A stretch of DNA of 64,000 nucleotides from assembly GCF_000622085.1 (NCBI RefSeq), contig NZ_KK211395.1:60506-124505 (forward strand), read 5' to 3'. Of this stretch, positions 1 to 7,859 are shown piece by piece. Both the position numbers and the translations under genes were made by a program. The DNA comes from Butyrivibrio proteoclasticus P6B7. GTDB taxonomy: Bacteria > Bacillota > Clostridia > Lachnospirales > Lachnospiraceae. The notes beneath the pieces were generated by a model, which saw only the letters and a list, made by a program, of their open reading frames with translations, was not told where the DNA came from and did not search any database. The number at the start of each line of letters is the position of its first letter. Within the stretch, counting starts at the first letter, position 1.

Positions 1-21
1 AAAAGAGCTATGTTTTGCAGA

Positions 22-107
22 TTTACCCGTGATGCAAGCAATGTGCCTGGGTAAAAGAATCAGATTATGAAGATTTGCCCATGAAGCAAGCTATATGCTC
101 GGGTAAA
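22..107 (+). repeat. Two tandem homologous hairpins
   Basis: Two related hairpins lie 52 bp apart: TTTACCC (22-28) pairs with GGGTAAA (49-55), and TTTGCCC (74-80) pairs with GGGTAAA (101-107). Both carry an inner GCA...TGC stem and the shared word GCAAGC. They sit about 240 bp upstream of the structured RNAs that precede the Ro60 gene, so they may belong to the same non-coding transcript, but nothing proves this. The rest of 108-348 holds only a CCCTTATAAGGGG palindrome near 208 and no gene I can recognise. Confidence 0.5.
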
Positions 108-348
108 ATGGCCATCTTTTAGACTATTGCCCAAGGTATCAACAACTAACTAAACAATAGGTAAAACAATAGATAAACAAAAAATATTAGTAAATATATA
201 ATATCATCCCTTATAAGGGGTTGCAAATATGATATAGAGCAACGGATTATCATGATATTTACAGCATAAATTGGGGTCGTGCAACAAACAAATTCTGCAT
301 CTTTTTATCTCCAACTCAAAGGGTTATGATTAAGTCACAACAAAGCGA

Positions 349-433
349 AAGACACATACAGCAAGCACTTTATGGTTAGCATCAAGCTACGCAGGTTCGA
401 ATCCTGCATACCCGAGGAGTGGGGACGTGTCTT
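349..433 (+). ncRNA. Structured RNA 1, tRNA-like (candidate Y RNA)
   Basis: The ends form a perfect 7-bp closing helix (AAGACAC 349-355 with GTGTCTT 427-433). Directly inside the 5' strand is ATACAGCAA, shared with the two following RNAs. The interior has a D-arm-like stem-loop (TAGC-ATCAA-GCTA, 377-389) and a textbook T-arm: GCAGG, loop TTCGAAT, CCTGC (391-407). The triplet after the T-arm (ATA 408-410) can pair with TAT 371-373 like a shortened acceptor. There is no anticodon arm and no CCA end. Bacterial Y RNAs of the YrlA type are known to combine a Ro60-binding stem with a tRNA-like module and are encoded next to Ro60 genes. The Y RNA assignment is inference from structure and context. 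Confidence 0.6.
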
Positions 434-452
434 GGAAACTTTGAAATAAAGA

Positions 453-553
453 AAGATACCTACAGCAACTAACCGATTGGCTTATTGGCAAAGCGACTGA
501 CTGATAATCAGTATAAGGTGGGTTCAAATCCCGCCATCAACTAACGGTATCTT
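453..553 (+). ncRNA. Structured RNA 2, tRNA-Ile(GAU) mimic (candidate Y RNA)
   Basis: A perfect 8-bp closing helix (AAGATACC 453-460 with GGTATCTT 546-553) encloses a nearly complete tRNA body. The D-arm is GCTT...AAGC with TTGGC in the loop. The anticodon arm is ACTGA-CTGATAA-TCAGT (496-512), whose loop reads C32 U33 GAU A37 A38 as in tRNA-Ile. The T-arm is GTGGG-TTCAAAT-CCCGC. The normal 7-bp acceptor is missing: only GAT (474-476) with ATC (536-538) can pair, and no discriminator or CCA follows. The shared motif TACAGCAA follows the 5' strand of the closing helix, as in the neighbouring RNAs. It is most likely a tRNA-mimicking Y-type RNA for the adjacent Ro60, not a translating tRNA. Confidence 0.68.
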
Positions 554-563
554 GAAAAGCAAA

Positions 564-659
564 TAGGTGCATACAGCAAATAAAATCAACGATATGGGAT
601 CGCGTCCTGCCAAATAGTGGGACAATCACCGGAGGCCCAAAACCTCCGGTGGGCACCTA
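564..659 (+). ncRNA. Structured RNA 3 (candidate Y RNA)
   Basis: A 7-bp closing helix (TAGGTGC 564-570 with GCACCTA 653-659) is again followed by ATACAGCAA. The interior contains a GTCC...GGAC stem and a strong 8-bp hairpin with a 7-nt loop (ACCGGAGG, CCTCCGGT, 628-650) where the T-arm lies in the other two RNAs, but without TTC in the loop. It ends 14 nt before the start codon of the Ro60 gene, so RNA and mRNA are probably cut from one transcript. This copy is the least tRNA-like of the three. Confidence 0.5.
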
Positions 660-673
660 GAAAGGAAACTATT

Positions 674-2377
674 ATGTTAGAGAGAATGAAAATGTTAGAA
701 TTCCTCAAGAGGGAAGCAAACAAGACAACTACAGAGAACGGCGCAGCTACCTATGTTTCAACAAGATCAGAGTGCCTGGATCTCTTTGCAACAATCGGCG
801 CGCTGAGAAACGCAAGCGACGCGGACATAATCGATAGATTCTCAAAGGCCTACGCAGAGGATGCGGACCTTGCCATGAAGACATTGTTCTTTGCAAGGGA
901 CATCAGAGGCGGTCTGGGTGAGAGACGTGTTTTCAAGGTGGTTCTTGCACATCTTGCCGCAGCAGAGCCTGAATCTGTAAAAAGAAATATCGAGAACGTG
1001 GCAGAATACGGCAGATTCGACGATCTTCTTGCGCTCTTGGACACTCCAGTGGAGGCAGAGGTGCTTGCATATATAGAGAAGACTCTTAGAGCTGATATAC
1101 AGATAGTAATGGATGCAATGACATCAGAGACTGCAGCTGAGAGATCTACTGATGCAATGACATCAGAGACTGCAGCTGAGAGATCTATTGATGCAATGAC
1201 ATCAGAGACTGCAGCTGAGAGATCTACTGATGCAATGACATCAGAGACTGCAGCTGAGAGATCTACTGATGTAATGACATCAAATACAGCTACTGCCGAG
1301 ATGTCTGCAGATGCCGAGAATACTGACGCTGCAGCTCACATCTCCCTTCTTGCAAAGTGGCTTCCATCCATCAACGCAAGCAACAAGGAAACAGTGAGAA
1401 AGGCCAAGAAAATCGCCAAGTACATGCACATGTCAGAGGCGGAGTACCGTAAGACCCTGGCTGCACTGAGAGCACAGATCAAGATCATCGAGAACAACCT
1501 TCGCGAAAGAGATTACTCTTTTAACTACGAAAAGCAGCCTTCCAAGGCGCTCTACAAGTACAGAAAGGCCTTCATACGTAACGACGGCGAAAGATACACA
1601 GCTTTCATAACCAAGGCCGCAGAGGATCCTTCAGTTATGCACACAGGCACCCTCACACCTTACGACATCGTGGGTTCAGTGATTAGCAAGGGCTCAGCCT
1701 ACGCCTACACTGAGGAAGAGAGACGCGCAATGGATGCCACATGGAACGCGCTTGATAACTATGTTGGCGCCGAGAACTCGCTGGCAGTGGTGGATGGCTC
1801 AGGTTCAATGTACTGGGGCGTAGGCTCAAAGCCAGCTGCAGTGGCAGAGTCCCTTGGCATCTACTTTGCAGAGCACAACACCGGTGCTTTCCACAATCAC
1901 TTCATAACCTTCTCCGCAAGACCAAAGCTGGTGGAGGTTAAGGGTAGAGACATCCTGGAAAAGGTGCGCTACTGCATGGGCTTCAACGACTGCTCCAACA
2001 CAAACCTTGAAGCGACTTTTGACCTGATCCTGAACACAGCTGTGACCCACTGCATGACACAGGCTGACATGCCAGAGAAGCTCTACATCATATCTGACAT
2101 GGAGTTCGACTGCTGCGCTGGAAACTCCGCAGCTACTAACTTCGAGCGCGCAAAGGCTAAGTTTGAGGCTTATGGCTACAAGCTTCCACAGGTGGTTTTC
2201 TGGAACGTCAATAGCCGCAACGTTCAGCAGCCAGTAACCATGAACGAGCTAGGCGTGGCGCTAGTTTCCGGCTGCAACCCTCAGATCTTTTCCATGTTAA
2301 AAGAGGGTACGCTGGAGCCATACAAGTTCATGATGTCGGTACTGGGCAAGGAAAGATACGCGAGAATTGTGGCGTGA
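674..2377 (+). CDS. rsr: TROVE domain protein (Ro60/Rsr homologue)
   Basis: 567-residue Ro60-type RNA-binding protein. The N-terminal TROVE (HEAT-ring) half is recognised by the TLFFARDIRGGLGERR stretch around residue 70. The C-terminal half is a vWA domain with the MIDAS motif DGSGSM (about 374-379) and a later SDMEFD segment. Family members bind Y RNAs and misfolded RNAs and guide RNA processing or decay. The start at 674 is chosen because AAAGGAAA precedes it; an upstream ATG at 617 lies inside structured RNA 3. Residues 147-198 are four exact-looking copies of a 13-residue repeat (DAMTSETAAERST), an insertion I do not know from this family. The downstream rtcB gene gives the known Ro60-RtcB RNA-repair pairing. 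Confidence 0.92.
   Translation: MLERMKMLEFLKREANKTTTENGAATYVSTRSECLDLFATIGALRNASDADIIDRFSKAYAEDADLAMKTLFFARDIRGGLGERRVFKVVLAHLAAAEPESVKRNIENVAEYGRFDDLLALLDTPVEAEVLAYIEKTLRADIQIVMDAMTSETAAERSTDAMTSETAAERSIDAMTSETAAERSTDAMTSETAAERSTDVMTSNTATAEMSADAENTDAAAHISLLAKWLPSINASNKETVRKAKKIAKYMHMSEAEYRKTLAALRAQIKIIENNLRERDYSFNYEKQPSKALYKYRKAFIRNDGERYTAFITKAAEDPSVMHTGTLTPYDIVGSVISKGSAYAYTEEERRAMDATWNALDNYVGAENSLAVVDGSGSMYWGVGSKPAAVAESLGIYFAEHNTGAFHNHFITFSARPKLVEVKGRDILEKVRYCMGFNDCSNTNLEATFDLILNTAVTHCMTQADMPEKLYIISDMEFDCCAGNSAATNFERAKAKFEAYGYKLPQVVFWNVNSRNVQQPVTMNELGVALVSGCNPQIFSMLKEGTLEPYKFMMSVLGKERYARIVA
1112..1267 (+). repeat. Four 39-bp in-frame tandem repeats inside the Ro60 gene
   Basis: Four consecutive 39-bp units start at 1112, 1151, 1190 and 1229; they differ only at the third-last codon (Thr or Ile). 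A fifth, decayed unit (DVMTSNTATAEMS) follows. Near identity at DNA level points to recent expansion. The unit is a multiple of three, so copy number can vary without breaking the reading frame. Confidence 0.9.
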
Positions 2378-2506
2378 GCAGAGAGAACCGGACGAAGAAC
2401 TATTGAGTCTGGTTCGAACTTCTTCTGGCCAGCGACAACGATAATAAGCACATGAACAAGAATAGATAAACAGAGAAATAGTAGACAGTAAAAGGAAAAT
2501 ACAAAA

Positions 2507-3727
2507 ATGATGAACACAATTGAGATAAAAGGAAAAGTTAATACCGCCCTCTGCTACGCGAAGGTAGTGGAGGATGAGGCTATAGAGCAGATCCGCAGAA
2601 TGTGCGACTACCCAATGACAGCGGGTTCCAAGATCCGCATCATGCCTGACGTTCACGCAGGCAAGGGCTGCACAATCGGCACAACAATGACAATCACTGA
2701 CAAAGCCGTACCAAACGTGGTTGGCGTGGACATCGGCTGCGGAATGTACACAGTTAATCTTGGTAAGCAGGCTCTGGACCTGGAGGAGTTGGATATCGCT
2801 GCCCACACAATCCCATCAGGCCGTGATGTATGGGAGGGCAGAACTGAGCGCTTCGACCTGACCGAGCTTCGTTGCTATCGCCAGCTAAAGGACTCCAAGC
2901 GCCTTGAGCGTTCGCTTGGCACCCTGGGCGGTGGCAACCACTTCATCGAGGTGGACAAGGCCGCTGACGGCACTCAGTACCTGATAATCCACTCAGGATC
3001 TAGAAATCTGGGCAAGCAGGTGGCTGAGTTGTACCAGCAGCTTGCCGTGGACCTGAATAAGGGCATCGGCGACTACCTTGAGGCCCGGGAGGAGATCATC
3101 AAGACTTACAAGGAGCAGGGCCGCCGGGACGAGATTCAGACTGCGTTAAAAGAGCTACATGATAAGAAGTTCGTCAACGGCGAGCTCACCATGCCTGCAG
3201 ATCTGTGCTACCTGGAGGGCAAGTACCTTGAGGACTACCTTCACGACGTGGAGATCTGCCAGAGATTTGCAAAAAGAAATCGTGAGAAGATGGCAGAAAT
3301 CCTGCTTAAGAAGACTGACCTCGCAGCCGGGGATTCTTTTCACACAATTCATAACTACATCGACACTGATGAGATGATCCTGAGAAAGGGATCCATCGCG
3401 GCTCACAAGGGTGAGAAGGTCCTGATCCCAATAAACATGCGTGATGGCTCGGTTCTTGCCATCGGCAAGGGTAACCCTGAGTGGAACTACTCGGCACCAC
3501 ATGGCGCAGGCCGTCTCATGTCCAGAACTGCCGCTAAGAAGGAGCTTTCCATGGAGGAGTATCAGGAGGCTATGAAGGGCGTGTTCACATCTTCCGTGTC
3601 TGAGGCCACCCTGGACGAGGCGCCAATGGCCTACAAGTCCCTGGAGGACATCATCGATGTGATAAAAGAGTCTGTGGATATCGTGGACGTCATGAAGCCA
3701 ATCTACAACTTCAAGGCGGCGGACTAA
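2507..3727 (+). CDS. rtcB: RtcB-family RNA ligase
   Basis: 406-residue 3'-phosphate RNA-splicing ligase of the shorter RtcB branch. Visible signatures are PDVHAGKGCTIG, the metal-binding cysteine in VGVDIGCGM, GGGNHFIEV, HSGSRNLGKQ, an HNYID histidine, and SAPHGAGRLMSR, whose histidine is the expected site of covalent guanylylation. The enzyme joins 2',3'-cyclic-phosphate or 3'-phosphate RNA ends to 5'-OH ends using GTP and Mn. It lies 129 bp after the Ro60 gene on the same strand, so both probably belong to one RNA-repair operon. No archease or RtcA is visible nearby. A terminator follows directly. Confidence 0.95.
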   Translation: MMNTIEIKGKVNTALCYAKVVEDEAIEQIRRMCDYPMTAGSKIRIMPDVHAGKGCTIGTTMTITDKAVPNVVGVDIGCGMYTVNLGKQALDLEELDIAAHTIPSGRDVWEGRTERFDLTELRCYRQLKDSKRLERSLGTLGGGNHFIEVDKAADGTQYLIIHSGSRNLGKQVAELYQQLAVDLNKGIGDYLEAREEIIKTYKEQGRRDEIQTALKELHDKKFVNGELTMPADLCYLEGKYLEDYLHDVEICQRFAKRNREKMAEILLKKTDLAAGDSFHTIHNYIDTDEMILRKGSIAAHKGEKVLIPINMRDGSVLAIGKGNPEWNYSAPHGAGRLMSRTAAKKELSMEEYQEAMKGVFTSSVSEATLDEAPMAYKSLEDIIDVIKESVDIVDVMKPIYNFKAAD

Positions 3728-3736
3728 ACCAGAGTG

Positions 3737-3780
3737 AACTCTGAGAAATGTGGAAATAGCATTCTCAGAGTTCTTGTTTT
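3737..3780 (+). terminator. Rho-independent terminator after rtcB
   Basis: An 11-bp perfect stem (AACTCTGAGAA 3737-3747 with TTCTCAGAGTT 3762-3772) is followed by CTTGTTTT. It closes the RNA-repair operon. Confidence 0.85.
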
Positions 3781-3878
3781 GTGGATAATTGATTGCAATG
3801 GTATAATTTGCCATAGAGACAAGTGTATAATACTCTAATTCTGTGATTTTTTAATCGGAAGGAGATAGCTCTTTTAAC

Positions 3879-4589
3879 ATGTCAGAACAATTTGCAAGAA
3901 CCGAGCTCCTGCTGGGGGCTGAGGCATTAGATAAACTGAAGAAGGCCCGCGTGGCGGTGTTTGGTGTAGGAGGCGTGGGCGGATACGTCTGCGAAGCACT
4001 GGTGAGGTCGGGAGTTGGCTCTTTTGACCTGATTGACAGTGATACGGTTGCGCTATCCAACCTGAACAGGCAGATTATCGCTACACATAGCACGGTAGGG
4101 CGCTTCAAGACTGAGGTTATGAAGGAAAGGATGCTGGACATCAATCCTGAGGTGGATGTGCGGATTCACAACTGCTTCTTCCTGCCTGAGAATGCGGATG
4201 AATTCCCATTTAAGGAGTACGACTACGTGGTGGACGCGGTGGATACTGTGACTGCCAAGATTGAGCTTGTGATGAAGTGTCAAAAAGAGAATGTGCCTAT
4301 CATCAGCTCTATGGGTGCCGGCAACAAGCTTGATCCTGCAGCTTTCAAGGTGGCGGACATCTACAAGACCAGTGTTTGTCCGCTGGCGAAGGTTATGAGG
4401 CGCGAGCTGAAGAAGCGCGGCGTCAAGAAGCTGAAGGTTGTGTATTCTGAGGAAATGCCTAGAACTGGCGGGGACGCAGAGCCTGGCTCATCCCGCAGGG
4501 CCACTCCTGGAAGCGTTGCTTTCGTGCCATCCGTGGCAGGGCTCATCATTGCTGGGGAAGTTGTGAAGGACTTGAGTGGAATTAATTGA
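3879..4589 (+). CDS. tcdA: tRNA threonylcarbamoyladenosine dehydratase TcdA (ThiF/E1 family)
   Basis: 236-residue E1-like ATPase that cyclises t6A to ct6A at position 37 of ANN-decoding tRNAs. The N-terminal nucleotide-binding loop VFGVGGVGGYVCEALVRSG (about 27-45), the DLIDSDTVALSNLNRQ segment and the SSMGAGNKLDP motif are typical. The C-terminal RRATPGSVAFVPSVAGL tail matches TcdA rather than ThiF or MoeB. A GGAAGGAG ribosome binding site precedes the start, and TATAAT words near 3801 and 3825 could be its promoter. A terminator follows, so it is probably transcribed alone. As a tRNA modification enzyme it sits thematically well beside the RNA-repair genes. Confidence 0.93.
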   Translation: MSEQFARTELLLGAEALDKLKKARVAVFGVGGVGGYVCEALVRSGVGSFDLIDSDTVALSNLNRQIIATHSTVGRFKTEVMKERMLDINPEVDVRIHNCFFLPENADEFPFKEYDYVVDAVDTVTAKIELVMKCQKENVPIISSMGAGNKLDPAAFKVADIYKTSVCPLAKVMRRELKKRGVKKLKVVYSEEMPRTGGDAEPGSSRRATPGSVAFVPSVAGLIIAGEVVKDLSGIN

Positions 4590-4604
4590 ATAAAATGTTG
4601 ATAA

Positions 4605-4655
4605 ACCCGGAGATACTGATGAATAGTGGATGTGATATCTCCGGGTATTATTTTG
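4605..4655 (+). terminator. Rho-independent terminator after tcdA
   Basis: ACCCGGAGATA (4605-4615) pairs with TATCTCCGGGT (4636-4646), followed by ATTATTTTGATTT. Confidence 0.82.
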
Positions 4656-4801
4656 ATTTCTTTTAACATATCGAAATTATCGTAGTGGAATAGATGAAAA
4701 TATGCATGAATACAACGATTAACGGTTCATATACCTCACGAAATGTAGTAAAATAGACACAAGATGCAAAAATATTTTACTTGAGAAGGAGGTATTTTGG
4801 T

Positions 4802-6019
4802 ATGGCACGTTTTACATTGCCCAGAGACATCTATCATGGCAAGGGCGCTTTGGAGGCGCTGAAGACATTTGAGGGTAAGAAGGCAATTATCTGCACCGGG
4901 GGCGGATCAATGAAAAGGGGAGGATTCCTGCAGAAGGTAGAGGATTACCTGCATGAAGCCGGCATGGAAACTGAGTTGTTCGAAGGTATCGAGCCTGATC
5001 CTTCAGTAGAGACAGTTATGAAGGGCGCTGAAGCTATGCAGAAGTTCCAGCCTGACTGGATCATCGCCATCGGCGGCGGTTCACCTATCGACGCTGCAAA
5101 GGCTATGTGGATCAAGTACGAGTACCCAGACACCACATTTGAAGACATGTGTAAGGTCTTTGGCCTTCCAAAGCTTCGTACTAAGGCTAAATTCTGTGCT
5201 ATTTCTTCTACATCCGGCACAGCTACTGAGGTTACAGCTTTTTCTATCATCACCAATTATCAGCAGGGCATCAAGTACCCAATCGCTGATTTCGAGATTA
5301 CACCTGACGTTGCAATCGTAGATCCTGAGCTTGCTCACACTATGCCTAAGAAACTCGTGGCTCACACTGGTATGGACGCCATGACACATGCGATTGAGGC
5401 ATATGTATCTACTGCAAACTGCGACTACACTGATCCTTTGGCTATCCATGCCATCGAGATGATCATGAATACTCTTGTTAAGTCCTACAACGAGGATATG
5501 ACTGCAAGAGACGAGATGCACAACGCACAGTGCCTTGCCGGAATGGCCTTCTCCAACGCACTTCTTGGAATCGTACATTCTATGGCACACAAGACTGGTG
5601 CTGCTTTTGCGGACCTTGGCTCACACATCATCCACGGCGCAGCTAACGCTATGTACCTTCCAAAGGTTATCGCGTTCAACGCAAAGGATCCTACAGCTAA
5701 GAAGCGCTACGGCGTGATCGCAGACTACATGCACCTTGGCGGCAGCAACGACGACGAGAAGGTTAAGCTCCTCATCGAGTATCTCCGCAAGATGAATGAC
5801 GATTTGAACATCCCTCACAGCATCAATCACTACGGTCCAGACGGACTGCCAGCTGAGCAGGGCTTTGTTCCTGAGAATGTGTTCCTTGAGAGACTTCACG
5901 ACATCGCAGCTAACGCAATCCTGGATGCTTGCACAGGTTCTAACCCACGCCAGCCAAGCCAGGAGGAGATGGAGAAGCTGCTTAAGTGCTGCTACTATGA
6001 TACAGAGGTGGATTTCTGA
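4802..6019 (+). CDS. Iron-containing alcohol dehydrogenase (group III)
   Basis: 405-residue NAD(P)-dependent Fe-ADH, resembling butanol/1,3-propanediol dehydrogenases, which reduce aldehydes to alcohols at the end of fermentation. GGGSPIDAAKAMW is the nucleotide-binding motif. Metal ligands are expected in AHTGMDAMTHAIEAY, GIVHSMAHKTGA and GSHIIHGAANA. The start at 4802 has AAGGAGG ten bases upstream; the in-frame TTG at 4781 has no such site. The gene uses C/G-ending codons more than most neighbours, as expected for strong expression. A TAAAAT box near 4750 is a possible -10. Substrate cannot be read from sequence. Confidence 0.93.
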   Translation: MARFTLPRDIYHGKGALEALKTFEGKKAIICTGGGSMKRGGFLQKVEDYLHEAGMETELFEGIEPDPSVETVMKGAEAMQKFQPDWIIAIGGGSPIDAAKAMWIKYEYPDTTFEDMCKVFGLPKLRTKAKFCAISSTSGTATEVTAFSIITNYQQGIKYPIADFEITPDVAIVDPELAHTMPKKLVAHTGMDAMTHAIEAYVSTANCDYTDPLAIHAIEMIMNTLVKSYNEDMTARDEMHNAQCLAGMAFSNALLGIVHSMAHKTGAAFADLGSHIIHGAANAMYLPKVIAFNAKDPTAKKRYGVIADYMHLGGSNDDEKVKLLIEYLRKMNDDLNIPHSINHYGPDGLPAEQGFVPENVFLERLHDIAANAILDACTGSNPRQPSQEEMEKLLKCCYYDTEVDF

Positions 6020-6065
6020 TAGTTGTGGCGTGATGCACAGCGTAAATTACTTGTAAAAAATTGGG

Positions 6066-6094
6066 GCCAGCGCCGCGACGCGCTGGCTCTTTCA
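6066..6094 (+). terminator. Hairpin between Fe-ADH and hydrolase genes
   Basis: GCCAGCGC (6066-6073) pairs with GCGCTGGC (6080-6087), followed by TCTTTC. The T-tract is short, so it may be a weak or read-through terminator just ahead of the hydrolase ribosome binding site. Confidence 0.55.
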
Positions 6095-6110
6095 CCCCAG
6101 GAGGGCAGCC

Positions 6111-6911
6111 ATGTTCTACAATGCCAAGAATGAAAACATCAAGATCGGCGACACAGACTGCGATTTTATCAGCTTCGGCACAGGTACGGAGAATCTCATC
6201 ATGCTACCGGGCGTGGGAGACGGCCTCAAGACGGCTCGGGGCATCGCGGTTCCGTTTGCCTTCATGTATAGTGGCTTTGCAGAGCGCTTCAAGGTCTACG
6301 TCTTTAGCAGGCGCAACAACCTTCCGGAGGGCTTTACTACTGCGGATATGGCGGACGACATCGATGAGATCATGGCCCAGCGTGGGATTGAGAGCGCTCA
6401 TGTTTTTGGTGTTTCGCAGGGAGGCATGATTTCACAGCAGCTGGCAATTCGTCATCCTAATCGCGTTAATAAGCTGGTCCTGGCTGTCACTGCCTCAAGG
6501 TCCAATGACATCATGAAAGAAGCCCTTGAAACCTGGATTGAAATGGCGGACAACGACGACTACGCAGGAATCATGCTGGATACAGCTATGCGCTCCTACA
6601 CAGGTAAGTATCTGGAGCGTGGAATCAAGATGAACAAGCTTCTATCCATGATGAAGCCTAAGGGCTACGACAGATTCAAGATTCTGTGCAGGTCCTGTCT
6701 TGAGCACAACACCTACGATCAGCTAGACCAGATCAAGAGCCCGACGCTCATCATTGGAGCTGATCAGGACATGGTGGTTAGCGCGGAAGCCTCCAGGGAG
6801 CTGCAGGAGCGGATTCCGTCTAGTGAGCTCTTTATCTATGAGGGCTACAGCCACGGCGTGTATGAGCAGGCTAAGGATTTCAATGACCGGGTGATTGAGT
6901 ATCTTGTGTGA
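6111..6911 (+). CDS. Alpha/beta hydrolase
   Basis: 266-residue cytosolic alpha/beta-hydrolase fold protein. The nucleophile elbow is GVSQGG (about residues 103-108). The acid is expected in LIIGADQDMVV and the catalytic histidine in EGYSHGVYEQ near the C-terminus. There is no signal peptide. CAGGAGGGCAGCC gives a good ribosome binding site. It is followed 9 bp later by the AEC transporter gene, so the two are probably co-transcribed. The substrate (ester, peptide or lactone) is not evident. Confidence 0.85.
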   Translation: MFYNAKNENIKIGDTDCDFISFGTGTENLIMLPGVGDGLKTARGIAVPFAFMYSGFAERFKVYVFSRRNNLPEGFTTADMADDIDEIMAQRGIESAHVFGVSQGGMISQQLAIRHPNRVNKLVLAVTASRSNDIMKEALETWIEMADNDDYAGIMLDTAMRSYTGKYLERGIKMNKLLSMMKPKGYDRFKILCRSCLEHNTYDQLDQIKSPTLIIGADQDMVVSAEASRELQERIPSSELFIYEGYSHGVYEQAKDFNDRVIEYLV

Positions 6912-6920
6912 GGAAAAGGT

Positions 6921-7859
6921 ATGGAAAACTTGATGATTGCTACAAATGCGGTTGTGCCATTTATGGTTTACATTGCATTTGGCGCTATTTCAAAGAAGTT
7001 GGGGCTTGTAAAAGAGTCTTTCTTGCGGGAACTGAACGGGGTAATATTCAAGGTCTTTTTCCCATTTATCATGTTCAACAATCTGTACGATGCGGACTTC
7101 AGCTCCATCATGAGCGCTGGCTACGTGCTGTTCGCCATGGTGGCTACGCTGGTGGTTATCGCATTGTCTTTTACCATAGTTCCATTGTTTGTAAAAGAGA
7201 ACCCTAGACGGGGTGTGGTGATTCAGGCGGTGTTCAGGAGCAATTCTGTGCTCTTCGCGATTCCACTGGCGGCCAGCGTCCTGGGAGATGAAGCAAGTGC
7301 TAAGTGCAGCATTATCGTGGCGTTTCTGGTGCCAATGTACAATGTTTTTTCCGTTATGATTCTTGAATACTTCAGAGGGGGCAAGCCTTCCGCCGGAAAG
7401 ATCGTCCTCAATGTGCTGAAGAATCCGCTTATTGTGGGCGCTATCGCTGGAGCAATCTTCAACATGCTTCCTATTACAATGCCGGAAAGCCTTGCTACGC
7501 CCATAACTCAGCTTTCTAATCTTGCTACGCCGATGGCGCTCTTTGTCCTTGGCGGAACCCTGCATTTATCAAGCCTTCGCAAGGACTGGCTTCCGATTGC
7601 AATTGGAACAAGCCTGAAACTGGTGATCATGCCTGGAATCATAGCTCTTTTGATGGCAAAGATCGGATATGCGCCCGCGGAGTTCTTTGCAGTGTTCTGC
7701 ATGTTTGCAACGCCTGTGGCTGCGGCATCCTTCCCAATGGCACAGAGCATGGACGCTGACGCGGACCTAGCCGGGGAATACGTGGTGGTTTCTACGCTTT
7801 TGTCGATTGTGACGATATTTGTGTGGATTCTAGTGCTGAAGAACGCAGGGTGGATCTGA
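6921..7859 (+). CDS. AEC family transporter (auxin efflux carrier-like permease)
   Basis: 312-residue integral membrane protein with about ten hydrophobic segments in two halves, of the auxin efflux carrier/malonate permease type. An N-terminal VVPFMVYIAFGAISKKLGLV and a central loop after YFRGGKPSAG are characteristic. Members move organic acids or related small molecules. It follows the hydrolase gene with a GAGGAAAAGGT ribosome binding site. Its stop codon lies exactly where recognisable queT homology ends on the opposite strand, suggesting that a deletion or insertion brought this gene in. Confidence 0.88.
   Translation: MENLMIATNAVVPFMVYIAFGAISKKLGLVKESFLRELNGVIFKVFFPFIMFNNLYDADFSSIMSAGYVLFAMVATLVVIALSFTIVPLFVKENPRRGVVIQAVFRSNSVLFAIPLAASVLGDEASAKCSIIVAFLVPMYNVFSVMILEYFRGGKPSAGKIVLNVLKNPLIVGAIAGAIFNMLPITMPESLATPITQLSNLATPMALFVLGGTLHLSSLRKDWLPIAIGTSLKLVIMPGIIALLMAKIGYAPAEFFAVFCMFATPVAAASFPMAQSMDADADLAGEYVVVSTLLSIVTIFVWILVLKNAGWI

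Noticed and set aside
471..545. Functional tRNA-Ile(GAU) gene
   Set aside because: D-, anticodon- and T-arms are fine, but there is no 7-bp acceptor stem or discriminator/CCA context, and the element is one of three sharing a different closing helix.
7792..7857. C-terminal 21 codons of the minus-strand queT frame
   Set aside because: They are antisense to the AEC gene and do not resemble QueT, so they are not part of the fragment.
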